From Alistipes senegalensis (lineage in GTDB: Bacteria; Bacteroidota; Bacteroidia; Bacteroidales; Rikenellaceae): DNA of 63,763 nucleotides. The stretch covers positions 342,557 through 406,319 of the forward strand of contig JAMPDE010000002.1 in NCBI GenBank assembly GCA_023665825.1, in the 5' to 3' direction. A program made the translations under genes and the position numbers. Shown piece by piece: positions 20,603 to 28,696 of the stretch (within the stretch, counting starts at the first letter, position 1; each line of letters starts with the position of its first letter). A model generated the notes under the pieces. It did not search any database. It saw nothing but the letters and a program-made list of their open reading frames with translations, and had not been told where the DNA came from.

Positions 20603-21451
20603 ATGAAAATTTTGGTATTGGGTTCGAGCGGGATGGCAGGTCATCTTATTACTTTATATCTGCTCGAACAAGGGCATGACGTTACGGCTTATTCAAGGAC
20701 GCCCTTTCCGTATTGTCGTAATATCACGGGCGATGCGATTGACATGTCTGGGTTTAGAAGAATGCTGCTTGGAGAAGAGTGGGATGCCGTAATCAATTGC
20801 ATTGGCCTTTTGAATCGCGTTGCGGATGACAATCCGGGAATGGCTGTTTATTTGAATAGTTATTTACCTCATTTTGTCGCAGATACGCTGAAGGAGCGCA
20901 AGGCGAAGTTTGTACAGATGAGTACGGATTGTGTGTTTGCCGGTAATACCGGTCCGTATTTTGAAAACTCCTTGCGTGATGGGAATACGTTTTATGACAG
21001 AACGAAAGCTCTCGGTGAGATTGAAGACGATAAGAATATAACTTTCCGCAACTCGATTGTAGGCCCGGATATAAATGAAAATGGTATCGGTTTGTTCAAT
21101 TGGTTTATGAAACAACATGGAACCATTCAAGGATTCACGGGGGCTATTTGGACAGGAGTTACGACATTGACCTTGGCGAAGGCCATGGAATATGCTTTGA
21201 AGTCCGGTTTTTCAGGATTATATAATTTGGTGAATAATGAAAGTATCTCGAAATACGATCTATTATGTTTATTCAATAAATATTTCCGAAACAATACGTT
21301 GAGGATTGAAAAATCGGATGCTTTGCAACTGGATAAGTCTTTACGACATCAACGCTCGGATTTTTCATTTATAGTACCTTCTTACGAACAGATGGTTGTG
21401 GAAATGAAAGAGTGGGTTGAGCAACATAAGAAACTTTATCCGTTTTATTGA
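20603..21451 (+). CDS. RmlD-like sugar-nucleotide reductase (SDR)
   Basis: The 282-residue protein starts KILVLGSSGMAGHLITLYL, a Rossmann motif of the RmlD_sub_bind class, with STDCVFAG near residue 113 and the catalytic YDRTK near residue 133. From its place between the CapE-like dehydratase and the WecB-like epimerase it should reduce the 4-keto sugar nucleotide. It is shorter than CapF/WbjC, which carries an additional C-terminal cupin domain, so it fits the WbvR-like reductase class better. That would suggest an L-RhaNAc/L-QuiNAc route rather than L-FucNAc. The assignment rests on length and fold class only. Confidence 0.82.
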   Translation: MKILVLGSSGMAGHLITLYLLEQGHDVTAYSRTPFPYCRNITGDAIDMSGFRRMLLGEEWDAVINCIGLLNRVADDNPGMAVYLNSYLPHFVADTLKERKAKFVQMSTDCVFAGNTGPYFENSLRDGNTFYDRTKALGEIEDDKNITFRNSIVGPDINENGIGLFNWFMKQHGTIQGFTGAIWTGVTTLTLAKAMEYALKSGFSGLYNLVNNESISKYDLLCLFNKYFRNNTLRIEKSDALQLDKSLRHQRSDFSFIVPSYEQMVVEMKEWVEQHKKLYPFY

Positions 21452-21453
21452 TT

Positions 21454-22578
21454 ATGGCAAAATTGAAATTGATGACGATTGTCGGGACTCGTCCTGAAAT
21501 CATTAAAATGTCCGCGATTATAAAAAAATGCGATGCCTACTTCGACCAAATCATCGTACATACGGGACAAAATTACGATTATACGCTTAATGAGATTTTT
21601 TTCAAGGATTTAGGTTTGCGAAAACCGGATCACTATCTTGGGGTTGTCGGTAAAAATATCGGCGAAACGATGGGGAACGTGATTTCCAAATCCTATGATT
21701 TGATGGCGGAAATCAAACCGGATGCAATCATTGTTTTGGGCGATACGAATAGTTGTTTGTCGGTTATTGCTGCGAAACGGTTGAAGATCCCTATTTTCCA
21801 CATGGAGGCGGGAAATCGTTGCAAAGATGAGAACTTGCCGGAAGAGGTTATTCGTCGGATTGTCGATGTAACGAGCGATGTCAATTTATGTTATTCCGAG
21901 CATGCCCGTCAATACATACTTAATACGGGGGTTAAGGCGGAATATACGTATGTCGTCGGATCGCCGATGGCGGAAGTGCTGAACGAGAACAAGAAAAAAA
22001 TAGACACAAGTACGATCCTCGATGAACTTGGACTGAAGAAAAACGGATATATTCTGTTGAGTGCGCATCGTGAAGAAAATATCGATATAGAACCGAATTT
22101 TTTCAGTCTGATGAATGCGGTGAATCAGATGGCTCAAAAATATGATATGCCCATTTTGTATAGTTGCCATCCTCGAAGCAAAAAATTTATCGAGCAACGC
22201 GGGTTCCGCTTCGATGAGCGTGTGATGCAACATCAGCCACTGGGATTTCACGATTATAATTGTTTGCAGCGAAATGCGTTTTGCGTAGTTTCCGATTCGG
22301 GAACGATTCCCGAAGAAGCGGCGTATTTTGGATTCCCCGCTGTTTCGATTCGTACGAGTACCGAACGCCCTGAGGCAATGGATAAGGGCGTGTTTGTAAT
22401 TGGCGGAATCTCTACGGAGCAAGTATTGCAAGCGGTTGATTTGGCGGTTGCAATGTATCGGAACGGAGATCAGAGCCAGTCTGTTCCAGCTTATTCGGAT
22501 GAGAATGTTTCGACGAAAGTTGTCAAATTGATTCAGTCTTATACGGGCATTGTCAATAAAATGATTTGGCGAAAATAA
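21454..22578 (+). CDS. UDP-N-acetylglucosamine 2-epimerase family enzyme (WecB/CapG/WbvD type)
   Basis: This 374-residue non-hydrolysing epimerase begins LKLMTIVGTRPEIIKMS, the family signature, followed by HTGQNYDYTLNEIFF, DTNSCLSV, HMEAGNRC and the C-terminal SDSGTIPEEAAYFGFP and RTSTERPEA blocks. In a CapE-reductase context such an enzyme inverts C2 to give the final N-acetylated 6-deoxy-L-sugar nucleotide rather than ManNAc. The ATG at 21454 is preferred; a TTG six bases earlier overlaps the previous stop. Confidence 0.9.
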   Translation: MAKLKLMTIVGTRPEIIKMSAIIKKCDAYFDQIIVHTGQNYDYTLNEIFFKDLGLRKPDHYLGVVGKNIGETMGNVISKSYDLMAEIKPDAIIVLGDTNSCLSVIAAKRLKIPIFHMEAGNRCKDENLPEEVIRRIVDVTSDVNLCYSEHARQYILNTGVKAEYTYVVGSPMAEVLNENKKKIDTSTILDELGLKKNGYILLSAHREENIDIEPNFFSLMNAVNQMAQKYDMPILYSCHPRSKKFIEQRGFRFDERVMQHQPLGFHDYNCLQRNAFCVVSDSGTIPEEAAYFGFPAVSIRTSTERPEAMDKGVFVIGGISTEQVLQAVDLAVAMYRNGDQSQSVPAYSDENVSTKVVKLIQSYTGIVNKMIWRK

Positions 22579-22592
22579 AATAGACTATCCAA

Positions 22593-23801
22593 GTGAAAAT
22601 TGTGATTGTTAGCCAGTATTTCTATCCGGAAGATTTCAAAATAAATGATCTGGCTGAAGAGTTTGTTAAACGCGGACACGAAGTTACGGTATTGACCGGA
22701 AAGCCTAATTATCCGTTCGGCAAGTTTTTTCAGGGGTATCGTTTTTGGGGTACGGTCAAAGAGGTATATAGGGGGGCGACCATCATAAGAGTTCCTCTCT
22801 TCCCTCGTGGCAAAGGGGGAAGTATTAGGTTGATTCTGAATTATCTGTCGTATATCATTTTTGGTTGTTGGTATGTCGCGACTCATCGGATAACGGCGGA
22901 TGCGGCGATTTGTTTTGGCACATCACCGATAACTCAGATATATCCTGCTTTATTGTTGAAGAAAAAAACGGGGTGTAGCGTATCTTTGTGGGTGCAAGAT
23001 TTGTGGCCGGAAAGTGTGAGTGCTACTACCGGAATAAAAAGGGGATTTTTGTATCGTTGTCTTCATGGGATGGTTTCTCGCATCTATCGGAAATGCGATA
23101 AATTGTTGGTACAGTCCCGAGATTTTGCTCAATCGATTCTGGAAAAGGGTGCTTTCGGTTCAAAAATAGTCTATGCTCCTAATTGGGCCGAAGATTTCTA
23201 TTTAAATCAATCTCAAGTCGACACGGCAAAATACGCTGATTTGATTGCCGATGGTTTTATTATCATGTTTGCCGGAAATATTGGAGTTGCGCAAGATCTC
23301 GAACGGGTCATAGATGCGGCTGAATTAACTGCGCATGTACCGGAGATTAAATGGATGATAGTGGGGGATGGTCGTAAACGGCAAGATGTCGAAACAAAAG
23401 TCAAGTCCAAAGGATTGGAAAAGAGTGTGATATTTTTAGGTAGATATTCGGCTATTGAGATGCCTGCTTTTTTTATTCATGCCGATGTCATGCTTGTGTC
23501 TTTGAAGGATAATCCAATCTTTACACTCACGATACCTTCTAAAATTCAGACTTATATGGCATCGGGGAAACCTATTTTATCTATGGTCGGCGGTATCACC
23601 GGTAAAATTATAAAGGAGGCTGCATGTGGTTTGGATGCCGACGCTTCTGATGTCCATACTCTTGCTGATAATGCAATTGCATTGAGTCGTATGCCGAAAG
23701 TCGAATTGGAGAAAATGGGACAACGAGCAAAATCGTATTATCAACGATATTTTGCCAAACATAAAGTTATTGACGTCATTATCGATTCTCTCTGTAAATA
23801 A
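22593..23801 (+). CDS. WbuB-like glycosyltransferase (GT4)
   Basis: The 402-residue GT-B transferase starts at a GTG with KIVIVSQYFYPEDFKINDLA, then LTGKPNYPFGKFF and LWVQDLWPES, sequence blocks typical of the WbuB family, whose characterised members transfer L-FucNAc. It has a normal C-terminal nucleotide-sugar domain with SKIQTYMASGKPIL. Its position right after the FucNAc/QuiNAc-type pathway genes supports transfer of that sugar. It is the last gene of the cluster, and base composition returns to GC-rich immediately after. Confidence 0.88.
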   Translation: MKIVIVSQYFYPEDFKINDLAEEFVKRGHEVTVLTGKPNYPFGKFFQGYRFWGTVKEVYRGATIIRVPLFPRGKGGSIRLILNYLSYIIFGCWYVATHRITADAAICFGTSPITQIYPALLLKKKTGCSVSLWVQDLWPESVSATTGIKRGFLYRCLHGMVSRIYRKCDKLLVQSRDFAQSILEKGAFGSKIVYAPNWAEDFYLNQSQVDTAKYADLIADGFIIMFAGNIGVAQDLERVIDAAELTAHVPEIKWMIVGDGRKRQDVETKVKSKGLEKSVIFLGRYSAIEMPAFFIHADVMLVSLKDNPIFTLTIPSKIQTYMASGKPILSMVGGITGKIIKEAACGLDADASDVHTLADNAIALSRMPKVELEKMGQRAKSYYQRYFAKHKVIDVIIDSLCK

Positions 23802-23931
23802 GTAAAATTGTAAACCGGTTTTAATGTGGGTTAATTGTCTATTTTCTGATGTTAGTTCCTTGTTTTGGTCTGTGCGGTGGAGTATAATGTTACATGGAAC
23901 TCTTGAACAATAACCTCGGAACCCTCGAATC

Positions 23932-25071
23932 ATGATGCCCATCCGGTATATTTTTTTGACGGCAGTTGCAGTATTGCTGTTGGCGGCATGCGGCCGGTGG
24001 TCGGAGGGCGTACAAGGCTTTACCGAACGGGTATACGAACCCCGCTATGCTTCGGGATTCGAGCTGTCGGGAGCGCAGGGCTCCGACAACCGGCTGTTGC
24101 GTGTTACGACCTCGTGGCAGGGGAGCGCGGGCTCCGAAACGAAGCTCCTGATTCTTCGCGACGGGGACGAAGCACCGGCCGGATTCGACGGACAAGTGCT
24201 GGAGGGCGAAGCTCGCCGGATCGTCTGCATGTCCTCTTCGCATGTGGCTTTGCTCGATGCGCTGGGCGAAGCAGCCCGCGTGGTCGGGGTGTCGGGCATC
24301 GACTACATCTCCAATCCGTATGTCGTCGAGCATCGGGACAAGGTGTTCGACGTCGGTTACGACGGGAATGTGAATTACGAACGGCTCGTTGCGCTTGCTC
24401 CCGACCTCGTGTTGTTGTACGGTGTCAACGGGGCCAGCGGCATGGAGCCGAAGTTGCGTGAATTGGGCATTCCGTTCGTCTATGTCGGCGAGTATCTCGA
24501 AGAATCGCCGCTCGGCAAGGCGGAGTGGCTGGTGGTTATCGGCGAGCTGGTCGGCAAACGGTCGGAGGCCGAAGCGGTTTTCCGCGCGATTCCCGAACGT
24601 TACGATGCCTTGAAAGGCAGGGTCGCCCGAGCGACGGCTGCGCGGCCGCGCGTGATGCTCAACACACCCTACAACGACGTGTGGTTCATGGCCCCGCCCG
24701 ACAGTTACATGGCCCGCTTGATTGCCGACGCCGGCGGGGAGTACGTTTATCGGGCGAAATCGTCGAACCGTTCGTTGCCCGTCGACCTCGAACAGGCACG
24801 TCTTTTGGCCGATGCTGCCGATGTGTGGCTCAATACCGGAGCCTGCTCGACATTGGCGGAGCTGCTGCGTGCGGTGCCGAAATTCGCCGATGTCGCGTGC
24901 CTGCGCAACGGGGCGGTCTGGAACTGCGACCGGCGGCTGAATCCGGCGGGCGGAAACGATTTTTGGGAATCGGGCGTCGTCCATCCCGACCTCGTGTTGC
25001 GCGATTTGGTGAAGATATTCCACCCTGAACTGGTTCCCGAACCTTTCGTCTATTATCGGCAGCTCGAATAA
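23932..25071 (+). CDS. periplasmic substrate-binding lipoprotein of a BtuFCD/FecBCD-type ABC importer
   Basis: The 379-residue protein carries a lipoprotein signal (VLLLAAC, Cys at about residue 21), then about 75 residues typical of Bacteroidota versions, and a two-lobed helical-backbone binding domain (PF01497 type) from ARRIVCMSSSHVALLDALG onward. It should capture a metal chelate such as siderophore-iron, haem or a cobalamin and hand it to the permease encoded 4 bases downstream. No cobalamin riboswitch box was seen in the 130 bases upstream, so the substrate stays open. Confidence 0.88.
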   Translation: MMPIRYIFLTAVAVLLLAACGRWSEGVQGFTERVYEPRYASGFELSGAQGSDNRLLRVTTSWQGSAGSETKLLILRDGDEAPAGFDGQVLEGEARRIVCMSSSHVALLDALGEAARVVGVSGIDYISNPYVVEHRDKVFDVGYDGNVNYERLVALAPDLVLLYGVNGASGMEPKLRELGIPFVYVGEYLEESPLGKAEWLVVIGELVGKRSEAEAVFRAIPERYDALKGRVARATAARPRVMLNTPYNDVWFMAPPDSYMARLIADAGGEYVYRAKSSNRSLPVDLEQARLLADAADVWLNTGACSTLAELLRAVPKFADVACLRNGAVWNCDRRLNPAGGNDFWESGVVHPDLVLRDLVKIFHPELVPEPFVYYRQLE

Positions 25072-25075
25072 TATC

Positions 25076-26080
25076 ATGAATTTGCGTGCCTGTTGGCTTT
25101 TTGTGCTGCTTGCGTTGCTGACCGTCGGACTTTTTCTGTTCGACCTGACGGTCGGCTCGGTCGGCATCTCCGTCCGTGATATCGGAGCGGCGCTTACCGG
25201 CGGCGATTGCGACCCGACGACGGCCCGAATCATCCTCGATATCCGGCTGTTGAAGGCCGTCGTCGCGCTGTTGGCCGGTGCTGCGCTCGCAGTGAGCGGG
25301 TTGCAGATGCAAACCCTGTTCCGCAATCCGCTGGCCGGGCCCTACGTGTTGGGCGTCAGCTCCGGCGCCAGTTTGGGCGTCGCGCTTTTTCTGCTCGGCC
25401 TGCCGTTGCTCGGCGCATCGGGACAGGTTGCTTTTTCCGCATTGGGCATGGCGGGCGCGGCATGGGTCGGAGCGGCCGCGATTCTGCTGCTGATTGCGGC
25501 TTTGTCGAACCGGATCAAAGACATCATGGTCATTCTGATTCTGGGCATGATGTTCTCGTCGGGTGTCGGGGCTGTCGTGCAGATTCTGCAATATCTTTCC
25601 GACGAAACGGCGTTGAAATCGTTCGTCATTTGGACTATGGGATCGTTGGGCGATGTGACGGCCGAACAGTTGTCGCTGCTTGCTCCGGCGGTCGCCGTCG
25701 GGCTCGTGTTGGCTGTTGCGACGACCAAACCGCTCAATCTGTTGCTATTGGGCGAGAATTACGCCCGCACGATGGGTCTTTCCGTGCGGCATGTGCGTTT
25801 TTGGATATTTCTCTCGACGGTCTTGCTGGCCGGAACCGTTACGGCGTTCTGCGGCCCGATCGGGTTCGTCGGTCTGGCTGTGCCACATGTCGCGCGCAGT
25901 GTTTTCGCGACGGCCGATCACCGCGTGCTGCTGCCTGCTTCGGCATTGACGGGCAGTGTGGCGATGCTCGTGTGCGACATCGTGTCGAAAACGCTGACCC
26001 TGCCCGTCAATACGGTTACGGCACTGCTGGGCATCCCGATTGTGGTGTGGGTCGTCGTGCGAAACAAGAACATGACATGA
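25076..26080 (+). CDS. FecCD/BtuC-family ABC transporter permease
   Basis: The 334-residue integral-membrane protein has about ten helices and family marks such as ALAVSGLQMQTLFRNPLAGP near residue 64, VLGVSSGASLG, and the coupling region GFVGLAVPHVAR near residue 262. It forms the homodimeric channel of the importer. Its start follows the binding-protein gene by four bases, and its TGA stop overlaps the ATG of the ATPase gene. Confidence 0.95.
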   Translation: MNLRACWLFVLLALLTVGLFLFDLTVGSVGISVRDIGAALTGGDCDPTTARIILDIRLLKAVVALLAGAALAVSGLQMQTLFRNPLAGPYVLGVSSGASLGVALFLLGLPLLGASGQVAFSALGMAGAAWVGAAAILLLIAALSNRIKDIMVILILGMMFSSGVGAVVQILQYLSDETALKSFVIWTMGSLGDVTAEQLSLLAPAVAVGLVLAVATTKPLNLLLLGENYARTMGLSVRHVRFWIFLSTVLLAGTVTAFCGPIGFVGLAVPHVARSVFATADHRVLLPASALTGSVAMLVCDIVSKTLTLPVNTVTALLGIPIVVWVVVRNKNMT

Positions 26081-26805
26081 TCGAACTGGTGGATTTGTCG
26101 GTGGGGTATCGCCGGCGGAAATTGCTCGACGGGGTTACCGCGACGCTGGCGGCCGGTGAACTGACGGCCCTCATCGGCCGTAACGGGACGGGTAAAAGTA
26201 CGTTGCTGCGTACCGTGTGCGGGTTGGAACGCCCGTTGGGCGGTGCGGTGCGGTTGGACGGTCGCGATTTGGCGTCGATGGCTCCGGCCCGGTTGGCGCG
26301 GACGGTGGCGTTCGTTGCGACGGAGCGGGTGCGGGTCGCCAACCTGCGTTGCGAAGATGTCGTCGCGCTGGGGCGCGCTCCGTACACCAACTGGTTCGGC
26401 CGCATGCAGGACGAAGACCGGCACATGGTCGCACGTGCGTTGGATGCGGTCGGAATGGGGGCGTTCGCCCGGCGTGCGATGAACCGGATTTCGGACGGCG
26501 AGTGCCAGCGGGTGATGATTGCCCGCGCATTGGCGCAGGATACGCCCGTCATCGTGCTCGACGAGCCTACCTCGTTTCTCGACCTGCCCGGCCGCCGCGA
26601 ATTGGTGTCGCTGCTTCGGCGGTTGGCGCACGAGGAGGGGAAATGTATTCTTTTCTCGACGCACGAATTGGATTTGGTGCTTTCGTTCGCCGATCGGGCG
26701 ATGTTGATCGATCCGCCGCAATTGTGCACCTTGCCTGCGGACGAATTGGCCGGCAGCGAACGGTTGGAACGACTGTTCGGGTGCGGCATTCCGACCGCCC
26801 GATAA
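26077..26805 (+). CDS. FecE/BtuD-family ABC transporter ATP-binding protein
   Basis: This 242-residue cytoplasmic ATPase drives the importer. Walker A is GRNGTGKST near residue 36, the signature is ISDGECQRVMIARAL (a Bacteroidota-typical variant of LSGGQ) near residue 137, and Walker B is VIVLDEPTSFLD. The start is the ATG at 26077, which overlaps the permease stop as ATGA; the open frame extends upstream only through the permease gene. A strong terminator follows 20 bases after the stop. Confidence 0.95.
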   Translation: MIELVDLSVGYRRRKLLDGVTATLAAGELTALIGRNGTGKSTLLRTVCGLERPLGGAVRLDGRDLASMAPARLARTVAFVATERVRVANLRCEDVVALGRAPYTNWFGRMQDEDRHMVARALDAVGMGAFARRAMNRISDGECQRVMIARALAQDTPVIVLDEPTSFLDLPGRRELVSLLRRLAHEEGKCILFSTHELDLVLSFADRAMLIDPPQLCTLPADELAGSERLERLFGCGIPTAR

Positions 26806-26825
26806 TAATCCGTCTGCTACGAACG

Positions 26826-26863
26826 GAAACATCCCGCAAAACTTCGGTTTTGCGGGATGTTTC
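26826..26863. terminator. bidirectional-looking terminator hairpin after the ABC importer
   Basis: A perfect 17-bp stem (26826-26842 with 26847-26863) closes on a TTCG tetraloop. No long T run follows, but the outer stem has A and T ends. It lies between the importer operon and the convergent tRNA gene, so it can serve both. Confidence 0.85.
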
Positions 26864-26903
26864 GTAATTGTTCGGCGCTGCACGGCCGGTTTGAATAAAA
26901 CAG

Positions 26904-26992
26904 CGGAGAGGACGAGATTCGAACTCGTGGTACGGATTGACCCGTACGTCGGTTTAGCAAACCGGTGGTTTCAGCCACTCACCCACCTCTCC
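26904..26992 (-). tRNA. tRNA-Ser (anticodon GCT)
   Basis: On the minus strand the 89-base sequence has a GGAGAGG acceptor stem pairing with CCTCTCC, discriminator G, a T-arm with GTTCGAATC, a long variable arm (TACGGGTCAATCCGTA) typical of class II serine tRNAs, and an anticodon loop TTTGCTAAA with GCT at 26956-26958. It reads AGC/AGU. CCA is not encoded. Confidence 0.95.
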
Positions 26993-27034
26993 GTGCAACG
27001 TTTGCGAACGGCGCGGACGCCGCGAAACGGTGTG

Positions 27035-27065
27035 CAAATATAGAATCTTTTTGCCGAACTGCAAA
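27035..27065 (-). promoter_or_regulatory. promoter of tRNA-Ser
   Basis: Read on the minus strand: TTTG (complement of 27062-27065), 19 bases, then TATATTTG (complement of 27035-27042). This is a full match to the Bacteroidota promoter pattern, with a predicted leader of about 35-40 bases before the mature tRNA. Confidence 0.8.
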
Positions 27066-27083
27066 GAATAACCCGCAAAAATT

Positions 27084-27120
27084 GTATCTTTGGCTTCGCC
27101 GAAGATACTCCGTCTCGGCA
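27084..27120 (+). repeat. intergenic hairpin repeat, copy A
   Basis: An 11-bp stem (27084-27094 with 27098-27108, one T-G wobble) closes on a TTC loop and begins with a TATCTTTG promoter-like motif. It is followed by a conserved CTCGGCA tail. Copy B at 51912-51948 has the same layout with a compensating base-pair change. Confidence 0.65.
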
Positions 27121-27158
27121 GAACCGAGCTAACGCTTGCTTCTGCGCTCGACTTTTCG

Positions 27159-27166
27159 TATCTTTG
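27159..27166 (+). promoter_or_regulatory. -7 element before the STN-esterase gene
   Basis: TATCTTTG is a perfect TAnnTTTG. A CTTG at 27135-27138 gives a 20-base spacer as a weak -33 element. Transcription would start at about 27171-27174, so the ATG at 27172 would be leaderless or the ATG at 27190 would be used. Confidence 0.65.
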
Positions 27167-27171
27167 TATTC

Positions 27172-28689
27172 ATGAATCGACCTCGACGCATGTTGCAACG
27201 CATCCTATTGTCTGTCGCTTGTCTGCTGCTCTCGGGCGGCCGTGCCGCCGCGCAGGACGGCGATTCGTGCATGGTGCAGGAAGGCGCGCCGTCGCCCGAA
27301 TTGATGGGTGCGGTGCCTTTCGTCCGTCCGTTGGCGGAGGTGCTGGACGAGGTGGGCGGCCGCTTCGGGGCGCGTATCGTCTGCAAACGGTTCGATGCCG
27401 ATACGGTGTCGGTCGAATGGGCTTCGTTCCGGGTGCGTCCCTATTCGCTGTCCGAAACGCTCGACAATGTGACCCGTCCGCTCGGACTGGTCTGGAAAGA
27501 CGAGGGACGGCGAATCGTCGTCCAACCCTATGAATACTACCGCCGCACGGTGGCCGACGGCGAAAAACTGCTTGCGTGGCTTTCGGCGCAGTACGACGGC
27601 CGCGAGGCGTGGGAACGTCGCCGCGAACGGGTACTCGCCGACGTGCGGACGGCGTTGGCGCTCGAACCTTTTTTGCAGGCCGTGCCTGCGCAGCCGACGG
27701 CCGTGTGCGGCGCAGTGCGGCGGCACGACGGCTATACTACACAGAATTTCGCACTCGAAACCCTGCCGGGACTTTACGTGTGCGGGACGATCTATGCGCC
27801 AGTAGACACGGACTGTTGTGCTCCGGCGGGCTGTGCGTCTGTGAACGCGGAGGGCGGCTGTGAGCCTGCTCCTGCGGGTGCCGCCGCGCCGAAACGGCCG
27901 TTGATTGTCGCGCCGTCCGGCCATTGGCCCGACGGGCGGTATCGGCCCGACCACCAGCTGCTGATGGCATCGCTGGCGCGCATGGGGGCGGTGGCGGTCG
28001 ATATGGATATTTTCGGCTGGGGCGAATCCGAACGGCAGGTCGGACGCGATGCCCATACGGCTCCTTACGCCATGCAGGTGCAGGTGCTTTGGTCGAAAAC
28101 GGTTACGGATTGGCTGCTGGCGACCCGTGAGGATGTCGACCCCGCGTGCATGGCCGCTACGGGCGGTTCCGGCGGAGCGACGCACGCCTTGTTGCTGGCG
28201 GCGGTCGACGGCCGGTTCGCGGCATTGGCTCCGGTGGTGCATCTGGTGTCGCACTTCGACGGCGGTTGTCCGTGCGAAAGCGGACGCCCCGTGACGCTGG
28301 CGGCCGGCGGCAGCTGCATGCCCGAAATTCTGGCAGCGGCGATGGCTCCGCGACCCGTGCTCACGGTGAGCGACGGCGGCGATTGGACGGCTTCGTATCC
28401 CGCGCTGGAATACCCCTACCTGCGGCGTATTTGGGATTTTTACGGGGCGGCCGACCGTGTGCGCAACGTCCATTTGGCCGACGAAAAACACGATTTCGGT
28501 TCCTCCAAACGGCAGGCGGTCTATGTGTTTTTCGCCGAGACGCTGGGGCTTCGGCTCGACCGCGCGGACGAAAGTGCGGTGGAACTGCTCCCGCAGGCCG
28601 ATTTACAGACCTTCGGCGACGATTGGCCGGAAAATTCCATACGCTCGAAAGCCGCACTGGATGATTTAATAAATGACTTAAATAGGTGA
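27172..28689 (+). CDS. secreted STN-domain plus alpha/beta-hydrolase esterase
   Basis: The protein (505 residues from 27172) has a signal peptide ending at RAAAQ, an STN-like domain at about residues 48-120 (VRPYSLSETLDNVTRPLGLVW, an arrangement known from secretin and TonB-receptor N termini), a linker, and an alpha/beta-hydrolase domain of the acetyl-xylan-esterase type. The nucleophile is Ser333 in GGSGGATHA, the acid is near residue 402 (SDGGDWT) and the histidine is His440 in EKHDFGSSKR. A cysteine-rich low-complexity insert lies at about residues 205-240. In a pectin locus it probably removes acetyl groups. ATG 27190 is an alternative start that still gives a full signal peptide and suits the promoter better. 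Confidence 0.8.
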   Translation: MNRPRRMLQRILLSVACLLLSGGRAAAQDGDSCMVQEGAPSPELMGAVPFVRPLAEVLDEVGGRFGARIVCKRFDADTVSVEWASFRVRPYSLSETLDNVTRPLGLVWKDEGRRIVVQPYEYYRRTVADGEKLLAWLSAQYDGREAWERRRERVLADVRTALALEPFLQAVPAQPTAVCGAVRRHDGYTTQNFALETLPGLYVCGTIYAPVDTDCCAPAGCASVNAEGGCEPAPAGAAAPKRPLIVAPSGHWPDGRYRPDHQLLMASLARMGAVAVDMDIFGWGESERQVGRDAHTAPYAMQVQVLWSKTVTDWLLATREDVDPACMAATGGSGGATHALLLAAVDGRFAALAPVVHLVSHFDGGCPCESGRPVTLAAGGSCMPEILAAAMAPRPVLTVSDGGDWTASYPALEYPYLRRIWDFYGAADRVRNVHLADEKHDFGSSKRQAVYVFFAETLGLRLDRADESAVELLPQADLQTFGDDWPENSIRSKAALDDLINDLNR

Positions 28690-28696
28690 AAAACAA

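Noticed and set aside
23802-23931. Possible cobalamin riboswitch before the ABC importer
   Set aside because: The 130-base gap is too short for the full element and I see no conserved B12-box sequence.
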